Shown one piece after another: positions 40,701-49,683 of a stretch of DNA of 54,120 nt. Numbering within the stretch: position 1 is the stretch's first letter; every line of letters begins with the position of its first letter. The stretch is taken from the NCBI GenBank assembly GCA_001898415.1, contig MKTU01000067.1, positions 1 through 54,120 on the forward strand, written 5' to 3'. This stretch comes from Rhodanobacter sp. 67-28 (GTDB lineage: Bacteria > Pseudomonadota > Gammaproteobacteria > Xanthomonadales > Rhodanobacteraceae). The position numbers and the translations under genes were made by a program. Under the pieces are notes generated by a model, which saw only the letters and a program-made list of their open reading frames with translations, did no database searches and had not been told where the DNA came from.

Positions 40701-43700
40701 GAGCTGGCGCAGCAGCACCTGGCTGTGCGTCCAGGCGAGGTCGAACACGCGGTCGGCAAGGTGGCGGTCGCGGTACTTGCCGATCAGCTGCAGGCAGCCT
40801 TCGCGAGAGTCGGCGATGCCGGTGACGTAGTCGATGGTGGCGGTCTGCTCGGGCTGCAGGGTGATGCGGCAGCGGATCGCCACGATCGGGTCGAGCACCG
40901 AGCCGGCGCTGCCGGACAGCCGCGTCTGCTCGAGGTCGAGCATCTGCGGGTCGGCCAGGCTGCGGCCGCGGCCGATGAAGCGGGCGCGATCGGTCTCGAA
41001 CGAGATCTCGTCGATGTCGGCATCGTGCACGGCCAGCAGGTGGAACATCCACGGCGGATGCTCGTCGGCCGCGCGCGAGCGGCGCGTGCACACGATCGCC
41101 TGCAGCGCGGGCACCAGCTCGGTCTGCACGAACAGCTTGCTGAACGCCGGGTGCAGCGCATCGGCCAGCGGCGGCGCCAGCACCACCTCGGCGTAGCTGG
41201 TCAGTTCGATGGTGCGCGCGCTGCGGCTGCGGTTGGTCAGGTGGGTGCGGCGCAGCTCAATGTCGTCCTCGGGCGAGACGACGATCTCGGTGTGCGCGTC
41301 GAACTCGCGCTCGCGCACGCGGAACTCGGCGCGCGCCTCGGAGAAGATCGCCTCGTACAGCTCGGTCTTGTGCCGCGTGGGCTGGTAGGCGGTGGACCAG
41401 TACGCACCGCTGGCGACGTCGCGCAGGTAGCAGAACATGCCCCAGTGGTCGCGCGTGATGTCCTCGCGCCAGCGCGTCAGCGCCAGCTCGCCGCGCCGGC
41501 TGCTGCCGCCGCCGGCGCTGGACAGCATCACGTGGTAGCGCCCGTTCGACAGCAGCTGCACCGCCGGGCGCGGCCGGTTCGGGTCGCCGAACACGCGCAG
41601 CCGCGCCTCGCTGGTCGGCTCGGCCGCGTTGCTGTCGGGGAAGCCGGACGCGTGCAGGTATTCGGCGGCGGTGCGCGGAATGCGCTCCTGCAGCAGCAGG
41701 CTGGTGGCGCGGAACTGCGGATCGGCGGCGAAGCGCCGCTGCATCGGCCGGTCGAGCAGGGCGAAGTCCAGCGCCAGCAGGCTCATGCCCTGGTGGTGGG
41801 CCATGAACGAACGCACCAGCGCCGAGCCCTGCCCCACCGGCAGCCGCGCCGGGGTGTAGTCGACCGCCTCGTACATGCCGTAGCGGCCCTGCACGCCCTC
41901 GCTGGCCAGCCGCTGCAGGTTTTTCGTGGCTGCGGCCGGCGCGATCATCAGCGCCAGCGCGCTGGCGTAGGGCGCGATCACCACGTCGTCGCCGAGGCCG
42001 CGTTTCAGGCCCAGGCCGGGCACGCCGAAGGCGCGGTACTGGTAGGTGAAGTGCGCGTCCAGGATGTTGTAGCCGGACTCGGACACGCCCCACGGCACGC
42101 CGTGCTGGTTGCCGTACTCGATCTGCCGCGCCACCGCCGCGCGGCAGGTCTGGTCGAGCAGGGTGTCCTCGTAGCCGGGCATCACCAGGTTCGGCATCAG
42201 GTACTCGAACATCGAGCCGGTCCACGACAGCAGCGCCGGCTCGCCGCCCACCGTGGTGAGCAGGCGGCCCAGCGCGAACCAGTTGTCCTGCGGCAGCTGG
42301 CCCTGGGCGATGCCGACGAAGCTGGCCAGCCGTGCCTCGGAGGCGAGCAGGTCGTAGTAGCCGGCGTCGAGCCGGCGCGCGTCGACGTTGTAGCCGATCG
42401 CGAGCAGGTCGCGTGCGCTGTCGTAGAGGAAGCGGTAATCCATCCGCGCCAGCTCGTCGGCCTGCTGCGCCAGCTGCTCGATCAGCGCGATGCGCTCGCG
42501 GGCGTGCTCGCGGATTGCCTCCGCGTCGTGCTCGCCCGACCAGCGCAGCGGCTCGATGCGGCTGAGCACGGCGAGCGTGGGGATGCCGCGCAGGGCGTCG
42601 GCGTCATCGTCCACCGGGTCGAGCCGGAAGCGGGCGGTTTCCTCGCACAGCTCGTCCAGCTGCGCGCACAGCGCGTGCAGCCAGTAGCCCGCGTCGCTGT
42701 CCGGATGCGGCGCCAGCGCGGGCGCCAGCGCATGGGCGTGTTCGCGCTGGCGCTGCAGCAGCGCCAGCGCCGCGCCGGTGGTGGTCGGCGGTTCGTCCAG
42801 CGCCTCCTGCAGCTCGACCTGCAAGCGGTGCAGCGGCTCGTGCTCCTGGTCGAGCGCGTCATGCAGCAGTTGCAGGGTGTCGAGCAGCCCCTGCAGCACG
42901 CGCGGACGGAATACCGGTGCGTGGATCAGTTCCAGCAAGCCCGGGCGCAGGGTCAGCAGGTGGCCGGCGAGGTTGCCGCTGTCCACCGCCGAGATGTACT
43001 GCGGCGCCAGCGGCTGCAGCGTGCGGGTGTCGTACCAGTTGTAGAAGTGGCCGCGGTAGCGCGGCAGTTGCTGCAGGGTGGCGAGCGTGTCGCGGCTGCG
43101 TTCGAGCAGGCGGCCGGTGCCGAGAAAGCCGAAATCCCACGCGGCCAGGTTGGCCAGCAGGGCCAGGCCGATGTTGGTCGGCGAGGTGCGCGAGGCGATC
43201 ACCGGGCCGGGCTGCACCTGCAGGTTGTCCGGCGGCAGCCAGTGTTCGGTGGCGTTGACGTGGCTGTCGAAGAACGCCCAGGTCTGCCGCGCCAGCGTGC
43301 GCAGGAAGCGCGTCTGCGCCGCGTTCGGCACGAAGGTGTCGGGCCGGCGCGGCTGGCTGACCCACCAGGCGATCGCCGGCGACAGCAGCCACAACGCCAG
43401 CAGCGGCCACGCCAGCCACAGCACCATCGGCCGCTGCAGCGCCAGCGCCACGGCCAGGCCGAGCGCCAGCGCCGGCCCGATCCACATCTGCCGCCACACG
43501 GCGCCGGGCGCATTGCTGCTGCGCCGGGCCACCTCGCTGGAGGTCTGCCATTGCAGCAGGTGGCGATGGCTGACCGTGATCCGCCACAGCGTGCGCACGA
43601 TCGCGTCGAGGTGGTAGAGCGCCTCGTGCGGCAGCCAGGCCAGGCCCAGCGCCATCCGCGCGACGTGTTGCAGGCCGTCGGCGAAGCCGGCGCGCAGGTG

Positions 43701-46361
43701 CTGGTCCAGCTGCACGTCCTTCGGCTTCTGCACCAGCTCCAGCAGCGCCGACAGCAGCGGCGGCACCAGCACCATCGCCAGCACCGCGACCGTCCACGAC
43801 AGCACCGGCGAGAGCAGCAGCCAGCCGCACACCAGCAGGCCGAGCACCGCCGGCGGCACCAGGCTGCGGCGCAGGTTGTCGAGGATCTTCCAGCGCGACA
43901 GCGCGGTCAGCGCGTTGCGCCGCCAGCCGTCCTTCGCGGTCGGCGCCCACGGCAGCAGCCACGGCAGCAGCTGCCAGTCGCCGCGAATCCAGCGATGCCG
44001 GCGACGCACGTCGGCGCCGTAGCGGGCCGGGTATTCCTCGAACAGTTGCACGTCGCTGAGCAGGCCCGAGCGCGCGTGGCAACCTTCCACCAGGTCGTGG
44101 CTGAGGATGCGGTTTTCCGGGAAGCGGCCGTCCAGGGTGCGCTCGAACGCATCGATCGCGTAGATGCCCTTGCCGATGAACGAGCCTTCGCCGAACACGT
44201 CCTGATAGACATCCGAAACCATCTGCGTGTACGGGTCGATGCCGGCGTCGCTGCCGTACAGCTGCGCGTAGCGCGAGCGCGCGGTGCTGGGCAGGCTGAT
44301 CCCCACGCGCGGCTGCAGGATCGCGTAGCCGCTGACCACGCGTCGGCGCACCGGGTCGTACACGGCGCGGTTGAGCGGATGGTCGATGCTGCCGACGAAG
44401 GTCTGGGCGGCGTCGCGCGGCAGTTCGGTGTCGGCGTCCAGGGTGATCACGTATTGCACCGGGCCGAGCGCGTCGATGTCGCCGACGATGCGCATGAAGC
44501 GGCCGTGCGCGTTGCCGCGCAGCAGCGCGTTCAAGTCGGCGAGCTTGCCGCGCTTGCGCTCGTGGCCCATCCAGCAGCGCTCGCCGGCGTTCCAGCGGCG
44601 CGGCCGGTGGAACAGGAAGAAGCGGTCGGACTCGACGCTGGCGTAGCGTTCGTTGAGCGCCTCGATGCGCCGCTGCGCCAGCCGCAGCAGCGCCTCGTCG
44701 CCGGGCAGGGTTTCGCTGTCGGCGTCGGCGAAATCGGTGAGCAGGGCGAAGTGCAGGTTCTCGTCGCGGTTGCCGAGGAAGCGCACTTCCAGCGCCTCGA
44801 TCAGTTCTTCCACGTCGCCGGCGCTGCCCAGGATGCACGGCACCGCCACCAGGGTGCGCGCGCTGGCCGGGATGCCGTGGACGTAGTTCATGCGCGGCAA
44901 CGGCTGCGGCGCGATCGCCAGCGTGGCCATCCAGTTGAGCAGGCTGGAGCCGAGCTGGCTGGCCACCAGCAAGGCCATCACGGCGATCGCCAGCAGCCAG
45001 CCCACCGCCAGTTCGTCCTCGGCGGCGGCCACCACCAGCGGCTCGGCGATGGCCACGGTCAGCACGACCAGCAGCCCGAGGTAGATCGACACCGGGGCGC
45101 GGTCGAAATGGCGGCGCAGGCGATCGGCGAGGCGCGGGCGCACGCCCAGGTGCTGCTCCAGCTGCGGCCGGCCGCGATCGATCAGGTACCAGCCGACGTG
45201 CCGCGGCAGCGCCGGAGCCGGCTCGTTCGGCGAGGCGGCGCGGCACAGTTCCACCGTGGCGGCGGCCACGCGCACCTCGTCCAGCCGGTGCTGGCGGGCC
45301 AGCCGCTCCACCACGTGGCGATAGCGGTCGCGGGTGGCGAAGTTCATCTCCGCGTAGACGCCGGCCGGGTCCTCGCGCAGCTGCTGCTCGACCAGGCTCA
45401 CGCGCTCGACGAAATCGCGCCAGTCGATCGCCGACAGCAGGCGCAGGCTGCCGATGCTGTTGCTCACGCTTACCTGCGCGGCGGCCTGCTGCTGCGCCTC
45501 GCGCTGCACCAGGTGCTCGATGCTCTGCCCCGACTCGGACAGGCGCTGCTCGATCCAGCTCAGCGGCAGCGCCAGCGCCGGGCTCTGCCCCTGCAGCCGG
45601 CGCGCCATCTCGGCCACGAACGGACCGTTCATCGGCGGGTCGGAGCGCGCCATGTCGGCCACCACCAGCACCACCGAGTTGGGTGCGCGCTCGGCGGTGG
45701 CGGTCATCGTGTCGGCCCAGCGCGCGGCCTGGCCGCGGTGGCGCCAGTCGGCCATCACCCGCGCGGCCACGCGGCGCAGGTTCTCGATCAGCGCCAGTCG
45801 CAGCATGATCGGGATCGCCCACAGCTCGCCCAGCCGCAGCGACGTCACTTCCTGGTAGGCGTGGATGAAGCGGTGCAGGCCGGCGGTGTCGATGCGGCCG
45901 TCGCCGTGGGCGATGATCTCCAGCGCGATGTCGTAGACCCGCGGCAGCCCGGCCGAGGCGCCGTTGTCCAGTCGCGGCAATTCGCGGCTGTAGCCCTTGG
46001 GCAGATGCCGGCGGGCGATGCGGATCTGTTCCTCGATCAGGTAGAAGTTGTCCAGCAGCCACTCGGCCGCCGGCGTGATCCGCCGCTTGCGCCGGGTCGC
46101 CTGGGTCAGCCGCTCGCAGCTGTGGGTGATGACCGCCTCGTTGTCGGCCAGCCGGCCGAGCAGCAGATCCATGCTGGAGCGTTCGCGCAGGCGGTGCTGG
46201 CCGGCCAGCTCGCGGCCGTGCTGTTCCATCTGCTCGGCATTGAACAGCTCCGCGCGCAGCGCCGGCTCCTGCTCCGGCCGCGTGCGGGCGGCCACGCGAC
46301 GGCGGCGGAAGGCCTGCAGCCGGCGCAGCTTGAGCCGATCCAGGACGCTGCCGATGTTCAA
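37725..46361 (-). CDS. ndvB: Cyclic beta-glucan synthase, NdvB type
   Basis: A giant membrane enzyme of 2878 residues, the usual size for the family, making periplasmic cyclic beta-glucans used in osmoadaptation and host interaction. The start is a TTG at 46361, eight bases after AAGGAG. Order: N-terminal helical region; membrane segments near 430-500; glycosyltransferase (GT84) region with ITLDADTELPRD and RRHRWIRGDWQLLPWLLP; further membrane segments; then two GH94-like regions ending with GSAGWMYRLIVESLLG. The C-terminal phosphorylase-like part controls chain length in known members. It is convergent with the PIN toxin gene. Confidence 0.93.
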   Translation of the reverse strand: MNIGSVLDRLKLRRLQAFRRRRVAARTRPEQEPALRAELFNAEQMEQHGRELAGQHRLRERSSMDLLLGRLADNEAVITHSCERLTQATRRKRRITPAAEWLLDNFYLIEEQIRIARRHLPKGYSRELPRLDNGASAGLPRVYDIALEIIAHGDGRIDTAGLHRFIHAYQEVTSLRLGELWAIPIMLRLALIENLRRVAARVMADWRHRGQAARWADTMTATAERAPNSVVLVVADMARSDPPMNGPFVAEMARRLQGQSPALALPLSWIEQRLSESGQSIEHLVQREAQQQAAAQVSVSNSIGSLRLLSAIDWRDFVERVSLVEQQLREDPAGVYAEMNFATRDRYRHVVERLARQHRLDEVRVAAATVELCRAASPNEPAPALPRHVGWYLIDRGRPQLEQHLGVRPRLADRLRRHFDRAPVSIYLGLLVVLTVAIAEPLVVAAAEDELAVGWLLAIAVMALLVASQLGSSLLNWMATLAIAPQPLPRMNYVHGIPASARTLVAVPCILGSAGDVEELIEALEVRFLGNRDENLHFALLTDFADADSETLPGDEALLRLAQRRIEALNERYASVESDRFFLFHRPRRWNAGERCWMGHERKRGKLADLNALLRGNAHGRFMRIVGDIDALGPVQYVITLDADTELPRDAAQTFVGSIDHPLNRAVYDPVRRRVVSGYAILQPRVGISLPSTARSRYAQLYGSDAGIDPYTQMVSDVYQDVFGEGSFIGKGIYAIDAFERTLDGRFPENRILSHDLVEGCHARSGLLSDVQLFEEYPARYGADVRRRHRWIRGDWQLLPWLLPWAPTAKDGWRRNALTALSRWKILDNLRRSLVPPAVLGLLVCGWLLLSPVLSWTVAVLAMVLVPPLLSALLELVQKPKDVQLDQHLRAGFADGLQHVARMALGLAWLPHEALYHLDAIVRTLWRITVSHRHLLQWQTSSEVARRSSNAPGAVWRQMWIGPALALGLAVALALQRPMVLWLAWPLLALWLLSPAIAWWVSQPRRPDTFVPNAAQTRFLRTLARQTWAFFDSHVNATEHWLPPDNLQVQPGPVIASRTSPTNIGLALLANLAAWDFGFLGTGRLLERSRDTLATLQQLPRYRGHFYNWYDTRTLQPLAPQYISAVDSGNLAGHLLTLRPGLLELIHAPVFRPRVLQGLLDTLQLLHDALDQEHEPLHRLQVELQEALDEPPTTTGAALALLQRQREHAHALAPALAPHPDSDAGYWLHALCAQLDELCEETARFRLDPVDDDADALRGIPTLAVLSRIEPLRWSGEHDAEAIREHARERIALIEQLAQQADELARMDYRFLYDSARDLLAIGYNVDARRLDAGYYDLLASEARLASFVGIAQGQLPQDNWFALGRLLTTVGGEPALLSWTGSMFEYLMPNLVMPGYEDTLLDQTCRAAVARQIEYGNQHGVPWGVSESGYNILDAHFTYQYRAFGVPGLGLKRGLGDDVVIAPYASALALMIAPAAATKNLQRLASEGVQGRYGMYEAVDYTPARLPVGQGSALVRSFMAHHQGMSLLALDFALLDRPMQRRFAADPQFRATSLLLQERIPRTAAEYLHASGFPDSNAAEPTSEARLRVFGDPNRPRPAVQLLSNGRYHVMLSSAGGGSSRRGELALTRWREDITRDHWGMFCYLRDVASGAYWSTAYQPTRHKTELYEAIFSEARAEFRVREREFDAHTEIVVSPEDDIELRRTHLTNRSRSARTIELTSYAEVVLAPPLADALHPAFSKLFVQTELVPALQAIVCTRRSRAADEHPPWMFHLLAVHDADIDEISFETDRARFIGRGRSLADPQMLDLEQTRLSGSAGSVLDPIVAIRCRITLQPEQTATIDYVTGIADSREGCLQLIGKYRDRHLADRVFDLAWTHSQVLLRQLNAGLGDAQLYEHMATALLYPNASLRAEPAVLRGNRRGQSGLWGQSISGDLPIVLLQIASEARIEMVRQLVQAHAYWRQKGLAVDLVIWNEDRAGYRQQLQDQILGLIASGSEAGLLDRSGGIFVRPAQQLSSEDRMVMLASARIVLADHRGSLAEQIGRRQLETHAPPFEPSRAERPAPALPAPVAALPELQLRNPHGGFSADGREYVIVSPANDATPAPWSNVLANPHFGTVISESGGAYTWGENAHEFRLTPWHNDPVGDGSGEAIYLRDEDSGALWSPTPRPCRGSGQYLTRHGFGYSVFEHVEDGIHSQLWIYVALDASVKFSVLKLRNESGRPRRLSATAYVEWLLGDLREKTAMHVVTESDPASGALFARNSYNGEFPGRVAFLDVDDPERGIDGDRGEFLGRNGSMRKPAALGRKQLSGRLGPGLDPCAALQSKVALDDGAERQLIFRLGLGRDAADASALVQRFRGAGSAAAALEQVRAHWQRVLGAVQVRTPEPALDVLANGWLLYQTIACRIWARSGYYQSGGAFGFRDQLQDSMATVHAAPELSRAQLLLCAAHQFPEGDVQHWWHPPLDRGVRTTCSDDYLWLPLATSRYVQATGDRAVLDVPVFYIEGRALHAGEESYYDLPQPSGLFEPLYKHCVRAIERSFIRRGERGLPLIGGGDWNDGMNRVGEGGRGESVWLGFFSCEVLQRFAEVARGHGDAAFAQRCEEEVARLRGALEQHAWDGAWYRRAWFDDGTPLGAAGNLECRIDSIAQSWSVLSGIGAPARQRQAMESLDQHLVRRDAGLVQLLDPPFDKTPMDPGYIKGYVPGVRENGGQYTHAAIWATMAFAELGDSARAWELLRMINPVNHGIDAEQMDVYKVEPYVVSADVYAVAPHVGRGGWSWYTGSAGWMYRLIVESLLGLRLEAGTLRFAPVLPAEWEGFTMDYRHRDTSYRIELRQRDAGTSPAVRLDGELRADDRIPLLDDGVEHHVELDWPRTR

Positions 46362-46543
46362 GCGAAAAACTCCTTGCCGGGGAAAACGAAAGAGCGCCGA
46401 CGATGCCGCCGCGCGGCACGCGGGCCGCGCAGGCAGCAAGGCCGGACGTCGCCGGCGCGGCCAGCGGCTGTGCCGTGACAGTACGCGGACCCATGTGAAG
46501 AGCGTGCGCGCTACGATCGGCGTTCCGCCGCCGGAGTCCCGCC
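46362..46543. promoter_or_regulatory. Divergent promoter region of ndvB and the GNAT gene
   Basis: A 182-base gap between divergently read genes, GC-rich throughout. No clear -35/-10 pair could be singled out by eye; the only firm site is the AAGGAG ribosome site of ndvB at about 46370-46375. Confidence 0.4.
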
Positions 46544-47008
46544 ATGCCCGTGTCGATCCGCACCGCCAGCCCCGCCGATGTCGCCGACCTGGCGGCGTGG
46601 AACGCCGCGATGGCGTGGGAGACCGAACACAAGCGACTGGACCCCGAACGCTTGCGCCGCGGCGTCGGCGCGGTGCTGGAACAGCCGCAGCGAGGCTTCT
46701 ATCTGGTCGCCGAAATGGACGGCACGGCGGTGGGCGGCCTGCTGGTGACCTATGAGTGGAGCGACTGGCGCTGCGGCGATTTCTGGTGGATCCAGAGCGT
46801 GTACGTGGTGCCCGCCGCGCGTCGCAGCGGCGTCTTCCGCGCGCTGCATGCCGCCGTGGCGGAGCGCGCGCGCGATGCCGGCGCGGTCGGCCTGAGGCTG
46901 TACGTGGAAACGGAGAACGCGCGCGCGCAGGCCACTTACGAAGGCCTCGGCATGCAGCGCTGCCATTACTTCATGTACGAGGCATCGCTGGTCGAGCCGG
47001 CGACGTAG
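46544..47008 (+). CDS. GNAT-family N-acetyltransferase
   Basis: A 154-residue acetyltransferase with the GNAT strand pattern. IRTASPADVADLAAW opens the fold; FWWIQSVYVVPAARRSGVFRALH carries the acetyl-CoA pyrophosphate loop (R-x-x-G-x-x-R variant); and YVETENARAQATYEGLGM is the typical C-terminal motif. The substrate is unknown. Its TAG stop is the first part of a REP unit (GACGTAGGGCGGGC). Confidence 0.92.
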   Translation: MPVSIRTASPADVADLAAWNAAMAWETEHKRLDPERLRRGVGAVLEQPQRGFYLVAEMDGTAVGGLLVTYEWSDWRCGDFWWIQSVYVVPAARRSGVFRALHAAVAERARDAGAVGLRLYVETENARAQATYEGLGMQRCHYFMYEASLVEPAT

Positions 47009-47076
47009 GGCGGGCTCCGCCCGCCGGGTTGCGCCAAGGGTACGAGAAAGAGCCGGCGGGCGGTGCCCGCCCTACG
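47004..47076. repeat. Inverted REP pair overlapping two stop codons
   Basis: One unit (CGTAGGGCGGGCTCCGCCCG from 47004) and its inverted copy (ending GTGCCCGCCCTACG at 47076) occupy the whole gap between two convergent genes. Both genes, GNAT and the GGDEF-EAL gene, end on the TAG within GTAGGGCGGGC. Confidence 0.75.
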
Positions 47077-49555
47077 TCGCGCGGGCGGGTTCGGTCAGTA
47101 GCTTTTCGAAGTCGGCGACCGGCAGTGCCGCGGCGAACAGGAAGCCCTGCAGTTCGGCGCAGCCGGCCTGGCGCAGGAACGCGGCTTGCGCGTCCGTCTC
47201 CACCCCTTCGGCGACCACCAGCTTGTCCAGCCGCTGGGCCATGGCGATGATCGCGCCGGTGATGGTGGCGGTGTCGGCGTCGCCGATCACGTCGCGCACG
47301 AACACGCGGTCGATCTTCAGCGTGTCGATCGGGAAGTGCTTTAGGTAGGACAGGCTGCAATAGCCGGTGCCGAAATCGTCCAGCGACAGGCGCACGCCGC
47401 GCTGGCGGATACGTTGCAGCAGGCTGCCGGTGACATCGCCGCCGGACATCATCATGCGTTCGGTCAGTTCCAGTTCGAGCAGGCCGGGGTCGAGTCCGCT
47501 GTCGGCCAGGGCATCGTCCAGCCAGTCGGGAAAATCGACGTGCTGGAACTGCACCGGCGAGACGTTGACCGAGACCGGGATTCGGTACCCCTGCTGCTGC
47601 CAAGCGCGCGCCTGCCGGCACGCCTGGCGCAGCACCCAGGTGCCGATCGGCAGGATCAGGCCGGTGTCCTCGGCGACCGGGATGAACTGGTCGGGCTTGT
47701 ACAGCTCGCGTCCGCGCACGTGCCAGCGCAGCAGGGCCTCGGCACCCACGATCTGCCCGCTGGAGGCCGCGATGCGCGGCTGGTAGTGCAGGCTCAGCTG
47801 GCCGCGCGGCAAGGCCTGGCGCAGCGCCGACTCGATGCTGCGGCGCGCGCGCGCGCGCTCGTCCATCGAGGCGGTGAAGAAGCGGCAGCCGTGCACGCCC
47901 TGGCTGCGCAACGCGACCAGCGCGGTCTCGGCATGCTGCAGCAGGGTTTCCGGGTCCAGCGCATCGTCGGGATAGACGCTGATGCCGATGCCCAGATGCA
48001 GGCCCAGCGCATGCAGGCCGTCCACCCGGGTCTGCTCGCCCTGGTCGATCAGGGCGCGCGCCAGGCTGGCCGCTTCGCTGGTGCTGTCCAGCGCGGAGAG
48101 CACCACCACGAACTCGTCGCCGCCATAGCGCAGCAGCTGCGCCTCGGCAGGCAGGCGGCGCTGCAGCTGCGCCACGAACGCGCGCAGCACGCTGTCGCCG
48201 GCGGCCTGTCCGTGCTGGTCGTTGATCTGCTTGAACTGGTGGATGTCGATGTACAGCAGCGCCACGCGCTGCTGCCGGCGCCGCGCATTGGCCAGCGCCT
48301 GGGTCAGGTGGTCCTGCAACTGGCTGCGGTTCGGCAGGCCGGTGAGCGTGTCGTGCTGGGTCAGGTGCACCAGCTTGAGCGCGAAGGCGCGCGTTTCGCT
48401 GACATCGTGGAACACCAGCACGCCGCCGACCACGTTGCCGGCGTGGTCGTGGATCGGCGCGGAGGAATCCTCCACCGGCGTGTCGAAGCCGTGGCGATGG
48501 CGCAGCAGGGTGCGGCCGGCCAGGTCGGCGATGGTGTTGCTGTCGATCGCGGTGCGCAGCGGGTTGGCCACCGGCCGGCCGTCGACGGCGTCGAACAGCT
48601 GGAACACCGCTTCCACCGGCAGGCCCTGCGCCTCGGCGCTGCGCCAGCCGGTCATCGCCTCGGCGATCGGGTTGAGCGAGCGGATGCGCGACTGCGGATC
48701 GGTGATGATGACCGCGTCGCCGATCGAGCGCAGGGTCACCTCGGCCAGCTCGCGCTCGCGCTGCAGCGCGTCCTCGAATGCCTTGCGCTGGCTGATGTCC
48801 TGCGCCTGCGACACGAAGTACAGCGGCGCGCCCTCCTCGTCGCGCACCAGCGACACGGCCAGCTGCAGGTGCACCACGTGGCCGTCCTTGTGCAGGTTGC
48901 GCTTTTCCAGCTGGTAGTTTTCGCGCTGGCCGGAGAGCAGCTGCAGCATCTGCTCGGCATCGGCGGCCATGTCGTCCGGGTGGGTGACGTCGGCCACGCC
49001 GAGGGTGAGCAGTTCCTCCTCGGTGTAGCCGAGCATGTGGCACACCGCGGCGTTGACGCGCAGGAAGCGCCCGCCCGGCCCGGTCAGCGCCATGCCGATC
49101 GCGGCGTGCTGGAAGGCGCTGAAGAAGCGCCGCTCGCTTTCATGCAGGCGCAGCTCCAGCTCGCGCCGCTCGGTGATGTCGACCAGCGCGGTGAACACGC
49201 CGCGCACGCGGCCGTCTTCATCGAAATCGGGCGCGAAGTTGCCGTGCGCGTAGCGCCGCTCGCGGCCGTTGAACAGCTCGCCCTCGTAGCTGGAGGGGTG
49301 GCCCGCGTAGGCCTGCTCCAGCGCCGCGCGGGAGCGTTCGTAGTTGGCCTCGCCGATCACCTCGACCAGGCGCTTGCCGATCAGCTGCGCCGGGTCGACG
49401 CCGAGCCAGCGCCGATGGGTGTCGTTGACGTGGCCGAAGCGCTGGTCGAGATCGAGCCAGGTGAGCAGCACGGGGGCGCCATGCCACAGCCGTTGCGGCT
49501 CGTGCGATCCCCCTGTCGGTGTCGGTACTCCCTCGGCTTGCTTCGGCGGCCGCAT
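47072..49555 (-). CDS. PAS-PAS-PAS-GGDEF-EAL cyclic-di-GMP protein
   Basis: 827 residues, no membrane segment. Three PAS-type sensor domains lie at about 25-130, 140-258 and 265-388. The cyclase domain has an intact GGDEF at 478-482 (LRYGGDEFVVVLS). The phosphodiesterase domain has EALLRW at 606-611, NVSP, ELTERMMM, DDFGTGYCSLSYLKHFP, TLKIDR and VVAEGVETDAQ, so both activities look possible. No RxxD inhibitory site is evident before GGDEF. It probably adjusts c-di-GMP to an intracellular cue. The ATG at 49555 has GGAAA before it. Confidence 0.95.
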   Translation of the reverse strand: MRPPKQAEGVPTPTGGSHEPQRLWHGAPVLLTWLDLDQRFGHVNDTHRRWLGVDPAQLIGKRLVEVIGEANYERSRAALEQAYAGHPSSYEGELFNGRERRYAHGNFAPDFDEDGRVRGVFTALVDITERRELELRLHESERRFFSAFQHAAIGMALTGPGGRFLRVNAAVCHMLGYTEEELLTLGVADVTHPDDMAADAEQMLQLLSGQRENYQLEKRNLHKDGHVVHLQLAVSLVRDEEGAPLYFVSQAQDISQRKAFEDALQRERELAEVTLRSIGDAVIITDPQSRIRSLNPIAEAMTGWRSAEAQGLPVEAVFQLFDAVDGRPVANPLRTAIDSNTIADLAGRTLLRHRHGFDTPVEDSSAPIHDHAGNVVGGVLVFHDVSETRAFALKLVHLTQHDTLTGLPNRSQLQDHLTQALANARRRQQRVALLYIDIHQFKQINDQHGQAAGDSVLRAFVAQLQRRLPAEAQLLRYGGDEFVVVLSALDSTSEAASLARALIDQGEQTRVDGLHALGLHLGIGISVYPDDALDPETLLQHAETALVALRSQGVHGCRFFTASMDERARARRSIESALRQALPRGQLSLHYQPRIAASSGQIVGAEALLRWHVRGRELYKPDQFIPVAEDTGLILPIGTWVLRQACRQARAWQQQGYRIPVSVNVSPVQFQHVDFPDWLDDALADSGLDPGLLELELTERMMMSGGDVTGSLLQRIRQRGVRLSLDDFGTGYCSLSYLKHFPIDTLKIDRVFVRDVIGDADTATITGAIIAMAQRLDKLVVAEGVETDAQAAFLRQAGCAELQGFLFAAALPVADFEKLLTEPARAT

Positions 49556-49683
49556 GGTGTTTCCGTCAGCTGGAGCGCGCCCCCTTATCAGCGCCACGCC
49601 ATCATGCGCCGACCGTTCGCCGCCGCACAACTGCTGCCGGCCAGGAAAATGTCCGGGCCGGCCGGCACGCGCGTGTCATCCGC

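Noticed and set aside
39768..46478. A 2236-codon plus-strand open frame opposite ndvB
   Set aside because: It is the shadow of a very GC-rich gene: composition is dominated by Arg/Ala/Gln/His and no domain is recognisable, while the minus strand encodes an unmistakable NdvB.
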